From contig NZ_CP159486.1 of the NCBI RefSeq assembly GCF_041902845.1, forward strand, positions 2,604,001-2,668,000: a DNA stretch of 64,000 bases, in the 5' to 3' direction. A program made the position numbers and the translations under genes. Of the stretch, positions 30,759-38,996 are shown piece after piece. Every line of letters begins with the position of its first letter. Positions within the stretch are counted from its first letter, which is position 1. The notes under the pieces were generated by a model, which made no database searches, had not been told where the DNA came from, and saw only the letters and a program-made list of their open reading frames with translations. This stretch comes from Limibacterium fermenti. Lineage in GTDB: Bacteria > Bacteroidota > Bacteroidia > Bacteroidales > Dysgonomonadaceae.

Positions 30759-32078
30759 ATGCTATCAAACAATCATAAAAAATTAGCCGAATGGGCTATG
30801 GATTATGCCCTATCGAACGGATGCCAGGCCGCCCGAGTCTCTCTTTACGCCGGATCGAACAGTTCGTTCGAATTACGCGACGCCAAGATGGACAAGTTGC
30901 AACAGGCATCGGAAAGCGGCTTAAGCCTGTCGCTGTATGTTGACGGCCGTTACGGAACCTATTCGACCAACCGCCTCGATAAAAAAGAACTCTCTTCTTT
31001 CATCAAAAACGGAATCGAATCGACTCGCTTCCTGGCAAAAGACGAGGCCCGCATACTCCCCGACCCTGCCCGATATTACCAAGGCGGCCGCCCCGACCTG
31101 CAACTGCTCGACCCGGATTTCAACTCGGTCGATCCCGATGCAAAAAAGGCTCTGGCCGAAGACATCGCCCGGGAAGCTCTTGGCAAAGATCCTCGCATCA
31201 TCTCGGTCGAATCATCGTACGGCGACGGCGACTCGTTCAACTATTTGCTCGCGAGCAACGGTTTTAAGGGCGAAAGCCAACGTTCATGGTATTCGCTTTC
31301 GGCCAGCGTGGCGGTAAAAGGCGACAACGAGGCGCGGCCGTCATCCTACTGGTACGAATCGTCGCCGCAACTATCGTCCCTCATCAAAAAAGGCATCGGC
31401 GAGAAAGCCCTGCAACGGGTACTGCGCAAAATCGGACAACAAAAAGCGGCCTCCGGCAAATACACGCTCATCGTCGACCCGTTGAATGCCGCCAACTTGT
31501 TATCGCCTCTTATCAGCGCCCTCTACGGCTCGGCATTGCAACAGAAAAATTCGTTTCTGCTCGACAAAATCGACACCCAGATAGGCAGCAACGCATTCAC
31601 CCTCATCGACGAGCCGCATCTTACCGGTGCACCCGGCGCGCGATATTTCGACAACGAAGGCGTGGCCACCCAACGTCGTGAAGTGTTTCGCCAAGGAGTG
31701 CTCAAAACATATTTTATCGACACGTACAACGCGAAAAAAATGCAGATCGAGCCGACCATTTCCTCGCCGTCGATACTGATATTAACTCCCGGCACCAACA
31801 ATCTCGACGCGTTAGTCGCAGGGGTAGACAAAGGGATTTTGGTTACCGGTTTCAACGGCGGCAATTGCAACGCCACCACCGGCGACTTCTCCTATGGCAT
31901 CGAAGGATTTCTGGTGGAAGGGGGAGCCCTGAGCCGTCCGGTATCGGAAATGAACATCACGGGCAACATGATCCGGTTATGGTCGTCGCTGACGGAAGCA
32001 GGCAACGACGCCCGCCTCACTTCGTCCTGGCGCATACCGTCATTGGTCTTCGACGAAGTCGATTTCAGCGGATTGTAA
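30759..32078 (+). CDS. pmbA: TldE/PmbA-family partner protein
   Basis: This 439-aa protein matches the PmbA/TldE family in length, in position directly after tldD and in motifs such as YGTYSTNRLD near the start, SSYWYES in the middle, the TLIVDPLNAANLLSPLISALYG-like segment (only partly quoted here) and the end region NCNATTGDFSYGIEGFLVEGG. It lacks the HExxxH zinc motif, as expected for the non-catalytic subunit that stabilises or positions substrate for TldD. No signal peptide is visible (MLSNNHKKLAEWAMDYAL), in contrast with its partner, which raises the question of where the two would meet. It is transcribed in the same direction as tldD and probably co-expressed. Confidence 0.9.
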   Translation: MLSNNHKKLAEWAMDYALSNGCQAARVSLYAGSNSSFELRDAKMDKLQQASESGLSLSLYVDGRYGTYSTNRLDKKELSSFIKNGIESTRFLAKDEARILPDPARYYQGGRPDLQLLDPDFNSVDPDAKKALAEDIAREALGKDPRIISVESSYGDGDSFNYLLASNGFKGESQRSWYSLSASVAVKGDNEARPSSYWYESSPQLSSLIKKGIGEKALQRVLRKIGQQKAASGKYTLIVDPLNAANLLSPLISALYGSALQQKNSFLLDKIDTQIGSNAFTLIDEPHLTGAPGARYFDNEGVATQRREVFRQGVLKTYFIDTYNAKKMQIEPTISSPSILILTPGTNNLDALVAGVDKGILVTGFNGGNCNATTGDFSYGIEGFLVEGGALSRPVSEMNITGNMIRLWSSLTEAGNDARLTSSWRIPSLVFDEVDFSGL

Positions 32079-32085
32079 TTAAATT

Positions 32086-32150
32086 GGAGGTTGGAGGATA
32101 GAGGTTGGAGGATAGTGATGGAGAATAGTGGCTGGAGGATAGGGATGGGT
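32086..32150. repeat. G-rich degenerate 14-bp tandem repeat
   Basis: About four units resembling GTTGGAGGATAGAG follow the pmbA stop. Some are 13 bp. No coding capacity is evident. Confidence 0.75.
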
Positions 32151-32224
32151 TAGGAATGAGCAACTCGAGTTACCGTCCAACGTTTTTTAATAGGGTTTTT
32201 AATCGCTTTCTCAACGGTTTTCGT

Positions 32225-32232
32225 TACTTTTG
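32225..32232 (+). promoter_or_regulatory. Bacteroidetes -7 element before the PBP gene
   Basis: TACTTTTG matches TAnnTTTG and lies 49 bp before the ATG at 32282. No good -33 TTTG is present at the right spacing. Confidence 0.5.
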
Positions 32233-32281
32233 CGTGGAAATCAAAAAGCAACTTATTTTGCATAGCACTTTGTGACACATT

Positions 32282-34690
32282 ATGGCTAAAAACAAAACCG
32301 TTCGCGGCAAACAAAAGAAATCGCAGAAAGATACTGCCAAACCCGGCATTGTCAAATGGATGTGGCGCATCTTCGGCATCGCCTGCATCGCCATCGCCCT
32401 CTTTTTCATGCTCATTGCAGCCGGCGCTATCGGCTACATACCGGAAATCGACGAACTCCAAAATCCAATCGATAAATATGCCTCCCAGGTACTCTCGTCC
32501 GATGATCAATTGCTTTTCACCTATTCGCAAAGCGACGAGAACCGCTTGTTCATCGATTACTCCGAGTTGTCGCCCTATCTCATTCAGGCGCTCGTTTCGA
32601 CGGAAGATGTCCGCTATTATTCACATTCCGGCATCGATATGATCGGTTTGGGAAGAGCCGTCTTCAAAACCATCCTTTTACAACAGGAAGGCAGCGGCGG
32701 CGGAAGTACCATCACCCAGCAATTAGCCAAACTGCTTTATTCGCCTACCGCGAGCAACAAGTTGCAACGTCTTCTGCAAAAGCCCATTGAATGGGTGATT
32801 GCCGTCAAGCTCGAACGCTATTATTCGAAAGACGAAATCATCAACCTGTATCTGAACAAGTACGACTTCAATTACAACGCCGTCGGCATCGAATCGGCCG
32901 CCCGTACGTATTTTAATAAAACGCCCGACAAACTCACTATCGAAGAGGCCGCCACCCTCATCGGCATGCTGAAGAACTCGTCGCTCTACAACCCCGTGCG
33001 GCGCTCCGAAATCACCACGCAACGCCGAAACATCGTGTTGGGCCAAATGCAAAAGGCGGGCTACCTGAAGAAACAGGAGGCCGACTCGCTCAAAAAGCTG
33101 CCTATCGACCTCGACTTCAACCGTTCCAGCCATGTGAATGTGCTGGCGCCTTACTACCGCCAACATTTGGCTATTATGATGATGGCGAAGAAGCCGGATA
33201 AAAAGAATTATGCTTCGTGGCAAGGCCAACAATTCACAGAAGACTCGCTGGCATGGCTCGAAAATCCGCTCTACGGATGGTGCAATAAAAATAAAAAAAC
33301 CGATGGGGCGAACTATAACATTTACACCGACGGACTCAAAATTTATTCGACCATCGATTCGCGCATCCAGCGTCATGCCGAAGAGGCGGTGAGGGAACAT
33401 CTCGGCGATTACCTGCAAGATATGTTCTTTAAAGAAAAAGCGGGACGCAAGTACGCTCCTTATTCGAATGAAGTAAGCGCCGAAGTGGAAGGCTTGCTCA
33501 CTCGGGCCATGAAGCAGACCGAGCGCTACCGGTTGATGAAAAAAGCCGGTAAAAGCGAATACGAAATACTGAAGGTTTTCAAAGACAAGAAAGTGGAGAT
33601 GAAAGTGTTTGCGTGGAACAATGCCGGGGAGATCGACACGCTGATGACACCCTGGGATTCGATACGTTACCACAAGAGTTTCCTGCGTGCCGGATTCATG
33701 GCGATGAGCCCTGTCACCGGACACGTGAAAGCCTATGTAGGCGGCCCTGATTTTCAGTTTTTCAAATACGATATGGTCAGTACGGGTAAACGGCAGATCG
33801 GTTCTACCATCAAGCCTTATTTATACACGTTGGCGATGGAAGAAGGCATGACGCCCTGCGACGAAGTGGTACACGAACCGCAAACGCTGATGACTGAAAC
33901 CGGCGAGCCGTGGACGCCCCGCAACCCCGGAGCTAAAAACGTCGGAGCGACGGTTACCATCAAATGGGGTTTACAAGCGTCGAGCAACTGGGTAACGGCC
34001 TACCTGATGAAACTGTTTTCGCCCTATGCCTTCGCCCGCCTGTTGTCCTCTTTCGGTTTGAAAACGCCGGCTCCTCCGGTGGTATCGTTGGCGCTCGGGC
34101 CTAACGAAGCCTCCGTCTCCGAAATGGTCGGCGCGTACACCGCTTTTGTCCACAAGGGCATCCGCATCGACCCGATGCTCGTCACCCGTATCGAAGACTC
34201 GTATGGTAACGTAGTGGCCACATTTGTCCCCAACATGCACGAAATATTCAGCGAAAGCACGTCGTACAAAATGCTCGACATGCTCAAAGGGGTGGTCGAC
34301 GGCGGAACGGGTAACCGCCTGCGATGGCGCTATAACCTGAAAGGGCAAATGGGCGGAAAAACGGGTACGACCAATAACAATTCCGACGGATGGTTCATGT
34401 CGTTCACGCCCGAGCTGGTAGCCGGCTGTTGGGTGGGCGGTGAAGAACGTTCGATTCATTTCGACCGGATGGCGTATGGCCAAGGTGCGAGCATGGCGCT
34501 GCCGATTCACGGATTGTTTTATCAGAAGATTTATGCCGATACGGATCTCAAAATGACGGACGACGGCGTGTTTGATATTCCTCCCGCCTATCAGAATCCG
34601 TGTTATGACTTACAAAAGTATTCTCCCGACTTTTATCAAAGTGAAGATCCTCTCAGCGGCAGCGAGGGTATCGACGATATTTTCGAATAA
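32282..34690 (+). CDS. mrcA: Class A penicillin-binding protein (PBP1A type)
   Basis: A bifunctional peptidoglycan synthase that polymerises glycan strands and cross-links them in the periplasm. The 802-aa protein has a short basic cytoplasmic tail, one membrane segment (about 27-52), then a GT51 glycosyltransferase domain with catalytic Glu108 in STEDVRYYSHSG and the GGSTITQQLAK motif (about 140-150). The transpeptidase domain follows with the SxxK nucleophile motif in QIGSTIKPYLY, SxN in QASSNWVTAY and KTG in GGKTGTTNNNSDGW. All catalytic motifs are present. It ends in an acidic tail. A -7 promoter element lies 49 bp upstream. Transcription may continue into the small His/Cys gene that begins 5 bp after the stop. 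Confidence 0.96.
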   Translation: MAKNKTVRGKQKKSQKDTAKPGIVKWMWRIFGIACIAIALFFMLIAAGAIGYIPEIDELQNPIDKYASQVLSSDDQLLFTYSQSDENRLFIDYSELSPYLIQALVSTEDVRYYSHSGIDMIGLGRAVFKTILLQQEGSGGGSTITQQLAKLLYSPTASNKLQRLLQKPIEWVIAVKLERYYSKDEIINLYLNKYDFNYNAVGIESAARTYFNKTPDKLTIEEAATLIGMLKNSSLYNPVRRSEITTQRRNIVLGQMQKAGYLKKQEADSLKKLPIDLDFNRSSHVNVLAPYYRQHLAIMMMAKKPDKKNYASWQGQQFTEDSLAWLENPLYGWCNKNKKTDGANYNIYTDGLKIYSTIDSRIQRHAEEAVREHLGDYLQDMFFKEKAGRKYAPYSNEVSAEVEGLLTRAMKQTERYRLMKKAGKSEYEILKVFKDKKVEMKVFAWNNAGEIDTLMTPWDSIRYHKSFLRAGFMAMSPVTGHVKAYVGGPDFQFFKYDMVSTGKRQIGSTIKPYLYTLAMEEGMTPCDEVVHEPQTLMTETGEPWTPRNPGAKNVGATVTIKWGLQASSNWVTAYLMKLFSPYAFARLLSSFGLKTPAPPVVSLALGPNEASVSEMVGAYTAFVHKGIRIDPMLVTRIEDSYGNVVATFVPNMHEIFSESTSYKMLDMLKGVVDGGTGNRLRWRYNLKGQMGGKTGTTNNNSDGWFMSFTPELVAGCWVGGEERSIHFDRMAYGQGASMALPIHGLFYQKIYADTDLKMTDDGVFDIPPAYQNPCYDLQKYSPDFYQSEDPLSGSEGIDDIFE

Positions 34691-34695
34691 GCGGG

Positions 34696-35022
34696 ATGAA
34701 AAGAGAAACGGGAAAAAGAATCATTTGTGTATGGATAGTATTTCTATCACTCATGCCGTTTTTCGTCGTGAAAAGCGTTCACGTTCATCATCATGAATCT
34801 GTTCTTTATTCGAGTTGCTGCGATCGTAGTTGCAGTGGGATCGACAATCTTCAGGATTCATGTCTCGTTTGTCATTTCATACTTTCCCCTTTCCTTGAGT
34901 CCGAGACTTTCGAGTTGACGTTTTACACGGAATTGCTTTCCTGTCAATTTTCCGGACACGAAATCGGGAAGGTGTGCGACATCGACTATTCTTACGGTTC
35001 GCGGGCTCCTCCCGTTTTCTAA
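34696..35022 (+). CDS. Small exported His/Cys-rich protein, putative metal-binding
   Basis: This 108-aa protein has an N-terminal hydrophobic segment (IICVWIVFLSLMPFFVV) that could be a signal peptide or anchor. It is followed by HVHHHE, two adjacent cysteine clusters (SSCCDRSC) and a CxxC motif in DSCLVCHF. This density of His and Cys suggests metal binding. I do not recognise a named family with certainty; similar short proteins are found next to TonB receptors in Bacteroidota. It starts 5 bp after the PBP gene and is followed 124 bp later by a TonB-dependent receptor, so a role in metal uptake or sensing with that receptor is a reasonable but unproven inference. Confidence 0.65.
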   Translation: MKRETGKRIICVWIVFLSLMPFFVVKSVHVHHHESVLYSSCCDRSCSGIDNLQDSCLVCHFILSPFLESETFELTFYTELLSCQFSGHEIGKVCDIDYSYGSRAPPVF

Positions 35023-35064
35023 CCTCATTTTATTCTCATTTTCTTATTTATTTCATCGATAAAC

Positions 35065-35119
35065 GGAGGCTGCGACCGGGGGATGCAACATATATTCTCT
35101 TTCCTGTGTCGCAGTCTCC
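35065..35119 (+). promoter_or_regulatory. Stem-loop in the 5' leader of the TonB receptor gene
   Basis: GGAGGCTGCGAC (35065-35076) pairs with GTCGCAGTCTCC (35108-35119), 12 bp with one wobble or mismatch and a 31-nt loop. It ends 27 bp before the receptor ATG and would be in position to affect translation or to terminate transcription from upstream. It lacks the conserved boxes of a cobalamin riboswitch. Confidence 0.55.
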
Positions 35120-35146
35120 CTATCAATATAAATTCAAAAAACAATA

Positions 35147-37564
35147 ATGAAAACAAAATATATAATCATCATATTCTTTTTATCTATGGGTGCCTCCTTG
35201 TTCGCCGAAACGCCGACGGACAAACTCTCGTTAAGAGGAAAAGTTACGGATGAAATAAATGGAAGCGCACTCATGGGCGTGAACATTTATTTTCCCGAGT
35301 TGAAAAAGGGAACCGTTACCGACGACAAGGGTCATTATTTTATTACGGATCTTCCCGCCGTCACAACTACCGTGCAAGTGAGTTACGTGGGGCATCAGAC
35401 CATCGCGCAGGCCGTGAATTTGAAGACGACCGGCAATCTCGACTTCGTGTTGAAAGAATCCGATGCGCGGATCAACGAAGTCGTTATCACCGCCTTGACG
35501 GGAAACGCTTTGATTAAAAGAACTCCGTCACCGATTTCCTATGTATCCGGAAAAGAATTGGAAGGACGCTCTGCTACCAATATTATCGACGCCATTGCAA
35601 AGCAGCCGGGCATTTCGCAAATCACAACCGGCAGCAGCATCTCCAAGCCGGTTATTCGCGGATTGGGATACAACAGAGTGGTTGTAGTCAATGACGGCAT
35701 TCGTCAGGAAGGACAGCAGTGGGGCGACGAACATGGTATCGAAATAGACCCGCACACCGTTTATTCAGTTGAAATATTGAAAGGCCCCGCCAGTTTGATG
35801 TACGGTTCCGACGCCATGGCGGGTGTCATCAATTTCCAGTCCGACCCGATTTTACCGCAGGGAATGATGAAAGCGAATGTGGCTACGGAGTATCAAACCA
35901 ACAACGGCCTGTTCAATTATTCGCTGAACTATGCGGGAAATAAGAGCGGATTCGTTTGGAACTGGAGATACAGCGACAAGATGGCGCATACCTATCAAAA
36001 CCGTTATGACGGATATGTTTACGGTTCGGGGTTTCGCGAAAGGGCCGTGTCCGGATTGTTCGGGCTCAGCCGCAGTTGGGGCTATTCGCACCTCACGCTC
36101 GACTATTATCATCTTACTCCCGGCATTGTGGAAGGCGAACGCGACGAGGCCACCGGCAAATTTCTTAAACCGGTCGTAATCGACGGCGAAGAAGATGAAG
36201 CCGTAGCCACGGACAAGGACGGCCATTCTTACGCTCATCCCATGCCTTATCAGCAAATCTATCATTACAAAGCGGCCTTGAACAATAATTTCATCATAGG
36301 CGAAGGAAATTTGCGGGCGATTGTCGGTTATCAGCAAAACCGCCGGCAGGAGTTCGAGGATATTTTGACTCCGGACAATTACGGCCTTTACTTCCAATTG
36401 CATACCGTAAACTACGATTTGCGCTACACGTTTCCCGAAATGGGAGGCTACAAACTTGTAACCGGGGTGAACGGCATGTATCAGAAATCGTTAAACAAAG
36501 GCAGCGAGTTTCTTATTCCGGCATACCACCTTTTCGATGCAGGAGTTTTTGTTCTGGCAAGCCGTAATTTCGACAAGATGGATGTCAGCGGAGGTATTCG
36601 TTTCGACCATCGCAGCAATCACAGCGAAGCCTTGTATCTGAATGCCGGCGAAGAGCCGGTTGACAGGAATGCCGAGGGGGCGGAAGAGAAGTTTCCCGGT
36701 TTTTCACGTCAATTTCAAGGCGTCAGCGGTAGTTTAGGGGTTACCTATCAATTCTCCGATGCGTGGCACACCAAACTGAATTTGTCCAAAGGGTTCCGTG
36801 CGCCCAATATCAGCGAGCTGGCTTCCAACGGCGTCCACGAGGGAACGATTCGTTACGAAAAAGGCAATTCGGACCTAAAGGCGGAGAACAGTTGGCAAGC
36901 CGATTGGGGTATAGGATATTCCTCTTCGTTTCTGTCGATAGAACTTTCGCTTTTCGCAAATCGCATCGACAATTATATCTTTTCTCATAAGATAACGGAT
37001 GATAAGGGGAACGACTTGCTCACCGAAGGTTACCGCACCTATCAGTTCATTTCGGGCGACGCCCGTATTTTGGGCGGAGAGGCAAGCATCGATATTCATC
37101 CCGTGGAGCGGCTACATTTTCAAAATACGTTTTCGTACGTAAATTCCGTGCAGCTCAATCAATCCGATTCCACCAAATATCTTCCCTATACGCCTGCTCC
37201 CAAAGGGATATCCGAGCTCCGGTACGATCTCATTCGCCATGGCAAGATACTGAACAACACCTATATTTCGTTGGAGTTGGAGTATAACCTGAAGCAAGAT
37301 CATATTTATTCCGCCTTCAACACCGAAACCGTTACGCCGGCTTATGTATTGCTCAATGCGGCTTTCGGCACCGACTTCATGTGCAAGGGACGTACGGTGG
37401 CTTCGCTCTATTTTACAGCCGATAACCTGACGGACAGAGCCTATCAGAATCACCTGAGCCGATTGAAATATGCCGACGAAAACCCCGTTACCGGCCGAAC
37501 GGGCGTTTACAATATGGGTCGAAACTTCGGAGTGAAACTGATCGTTCCTCTTGTTTTCAAGTAA
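35147..37564 (+). CDS. TonB-dependent outer-membrane receptor
   Basis: Outer-membrane active transporter energised by TonB-ExbB-ExbD. The 805-aa protein has a signal peptide (IIIIFFLSMGASLFA), a carboxypeptidase-regulatory-like domain at about 28-105 (SLRGKVTDEINGSALMGVNI), a plug domain (about 115-235, with RNA-like VVVVNDGIRQEGQQWGDEHG and LKGPASLMYGSDAMAGVINF) and a 22-strand barrel ending in FGVKLIVPLVFK with a terminal aromatic. The plug sequence resembles receptors for metal chelates or heme-like ligands rather than the SusC glycan type, and no SusD gene follows. The small His/Cys protein upstream supports a metal-related ligand. A strong terminator follows directly. Confidence 0.92.
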   Translation: MKTKYIIIIFFLSMGASLFAETPTDKLSLRGKVTDEINGSALMGVNIYFPELKKGTVTDDKGHYFITDLPAVTTTVQVSYVGHQTIAQAVNLKTTGNLDFVLKESDARINEVVITALTGNALIKRTPSPISYVSGKELEGRSATNIIDAIAKQPGISQITTGSSISKPVIRGLGYNRVVVVNDGIRQEGQQWGDEHGIEIDPHTVYSVEILKGPASLMYGSDAMAGVINFQSDPILPQGMMKANVATEYQTNNGLFNYSLNYAGNKSGFVWNWRYSDKMAHTYQNRYDGYVYGSGFRERAVSGLFGLSRSWGYSHLTLDYYHLTPGIVEGERDEATGKFLKPVVIDGEEDEAVATDKDGHSYAHPMPYQQIYHYKAALNNNFIIGEGNLRAIVGYQQNRRQEFEDILTPDNYGLYFQLHTVNYDLRYTFPEMGGYKLVTGVNGMYQKSLNKGSEFLIPAYHLFDAGVFVLASRNFDKMDVSGGIRFDHRSNHSEALYLNAGEEPVDRNAEGAEEKFPGFSRQFQGVSGSLGVTYQFSDAWHTKLNLSKGFRAPNISELASNGVHEGTIRYEKGNSDLKAENSWQADWGIGYSSSFLSIELSLFANRIDNYIFSHKITDDKGNDLLTEGYRTYQFISGDARILGGEASIDIHPVERLHFQNTFSYVNSVQLNQSDSTKYLPYTPAPKGISELRYDLIRHGKILNNTYISLELEYNLKQDHIYSAFNTETVTPAYVLLNAAFGTDFMCKGRTVASLYFTADNLTDRAYQNHLSRLKYADENPVTGRTGVYNMGRNFGVKLIVPLVFK

Positions 37565-37575
37565 AAATCGATTTT

Positions 37576-37604
37576 ATCCCTCGCCTTTCCGACGAGGGAT
37601 TTTT
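37576..37604 (+). terminator. Rho-independent terminator of the TonB receptor gene
   Basis: ATCCCTCG (37576-37583) pairs with CGAGGGAT (37593-37600) and is followed by TTTT, 12 bp after the stop codon. Confidence 0.9.
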
Positions 37605-37632
37605 ATGATTAAAATCGCTTGGGATGAGAACG

Positions 37633-38934
37633 CTACTTTTTCCTCGCACTTTCCTTCTTGTCCAACTCCCTTATGCGTTCCGAGGCTCTTTTGCTATACG
37701 GATTATGGATGGTATCAGGCGCAACTTCCAAAAGATGCCGATAATACGTGAGCGCCTGCTTTTCATCCTCCAAATAATCATACACCAACGCCAGACTGAT
37801 TAAGGTGAATTCATTGTCGTTATCATATTCGAGGGATTGAAGATAATGTGTTATTGCAATTTCCGGCTTCCCGTTCATCATGGCCATTCTTCCCAACCGG
37901 TTCTGGACATTCACCAACTGTGCCGTATCCGGTTTGATTAATTGGTACGCCTCGTTATAATAGGTGTATGCTTTCTCCGTTTGGCCGATTACTTCGGCGG
38001 TGATCGCTTTATAAAATTTCACCTCAAAAAACTTTCCTTTCGATAAACTATCGGCTTTCAACAGATACTGATGGGCTTCCAGCGGATATGATTCATTCGC
38101 GCGGTAATGGGCTAAGCCGGCAAAAAGATTTTGATCGTAATCGAACTCGATACCCAGTTGTTCCAATACCGTATATCTTTCCACCGCTTTTTGAAAATGA
38201 TTGCTGAGATAATTTCCTTTCGCATTCAGATTGAGGATATCCGCATTCACCGAGTCCTTTTCCAGATAAGCGTCGGTAATGAGGACTAATTTATCGACAG
38301 AATCCACGGCCAGACACAAGTTCGCCAATTGCTTCATCGTCATATAATCGTCAGGATTGCGACGATATTCGGTTTCCAACACCCGGATAGACTCGGCGAC
38401 ACTGTCGAGCCTCGCCAGACTTCTCGCTTTCAACCGGACGACCGACGGGACCGTCACCTCTTGCAGGATACTGTCTGAAAGAACAATCGCCTGCGTATAG
38501 TCCTCGGCGGCATAAGCAAACTCCGCCTTCTTTATCATCCATGCAGGGTCAGGCACTTTATCGGTTATGGCATTCGCAATCTGCATGGCAAGGCGGTTGT
38601 CCCCTATCTCTTGCGCGATTTCGGCAAACCGTTCCAGCAGGGCTGTACTATCGGGATAAGCCAGCAATCCGGCCCGGATGGTTTCTTTTGTTTGTGCGAG
38701 ATACCCTAAGAATTTCTGAGCCTCTGCTTTCGTCTCAAAACAATAGGGAATTTTGCACTCCATTGAATCAATCAAATGAATCATTTCCTGAAATTGCATT
38801 GTTTTTTTCAGGACTTCAATCCGTTCGATCATTTTCTGTTCCGGTTCTAATACCTGTTCTTGAGAGAATAAGGACAGACTCCCAATAAAGAAAACAGAGA
38901 CAATAAATAACTTGTACATCATTCCATTTACCAT
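37633..38934 (-). CDS. Exported tetratricopeptide-repeat protein
   Basis: This 433-aa protein begins with a signal peptide (MMYKLFIVSVFFIGSLSLFS) and then consists of helical TPR-type repeats over most of its length, recognisable by the A..Y..A pattern, for instance EFAYAAEDYTQAI, GKAYTYYNEAYQL-like and DYLEDEKQALTYYRHLLEVAP segments. It is probably a periplasmic scaffold for protein-protein contacts. It is the third gene of the leftward BlaI - M56/TonB - TPR cluster, separated from the M56 gene by a perfect 13-bp hairpin. The start at 38934 is the first ATG of the frame; the internal ATG at the signal peptide (four or five codons later) is an alternative. The specific partner is unknown. Confidence 0.8.
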   Translation of the reverse strand: MVNGMMYKLFIVSVFFIGSLSLFSQEQVLEPEQKMIERIEVLKKTMQFQEMIHLIDSMECKIPYCFETKAEAQKFLGYLAQTKETIRAGLLAYPDSTALLERFAEIAQEIGDNRLAMQIANAITDKVPDPAWMIKKAEFAYAAEDYTQAIVLSDSILQEVTVPSVVRLKARSLARLDSVAESIRVLETEYRRNPDDYMTMKQLANLCLAVDSVDKLVLITDAYLEKDSVNADILNLNAKGNYLSNHFQKAVERYTVLEQLGIEFDYDQNLFAGLAHYRANESYPLEAHQYLLKADSLSKGKFFEVKFYKAITAEVIGQTEKAYTYYNEAYQLIKPDTAQLVNVQNRLGRMAMMNGKPEIAITHYLQSLEYDNDNEFTLISLALVYDYLEDEKQALTYYRHLLEVAPDTIHNPYSKRASERIRELDKKESARKK

Positions 38935-38947
38935 TTATCCTATTTAT

Positions 38948-38986
38948 ATAACAGGGAGCGTTACTTCGTGGGACGCTCCCTGTTAT
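38948..38986 (-). terminator. Perfect 13-bp hairpin between the M56/TonB and TPR genes
   Basis: ATAACAGGGAGCG and its exact reverse complement CGCTCCCTGTTAT are separated by 13 nt. It lies 10 bp after the M56 stop on the minus strand, without a U tract, so it may act as an attenuator or mRNA stabiliser between the two genes. Confidence 0.7.
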
Positions 38987-38996
38987 CAAAACCGTA

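Noticed and set aside
35023..35146. Cobalamin or other known riboswitch before the TonB receptor
   Set aside because: The leader is too short and lacks the conserved B12-box type sequences. Only a single stem-loop is visible.
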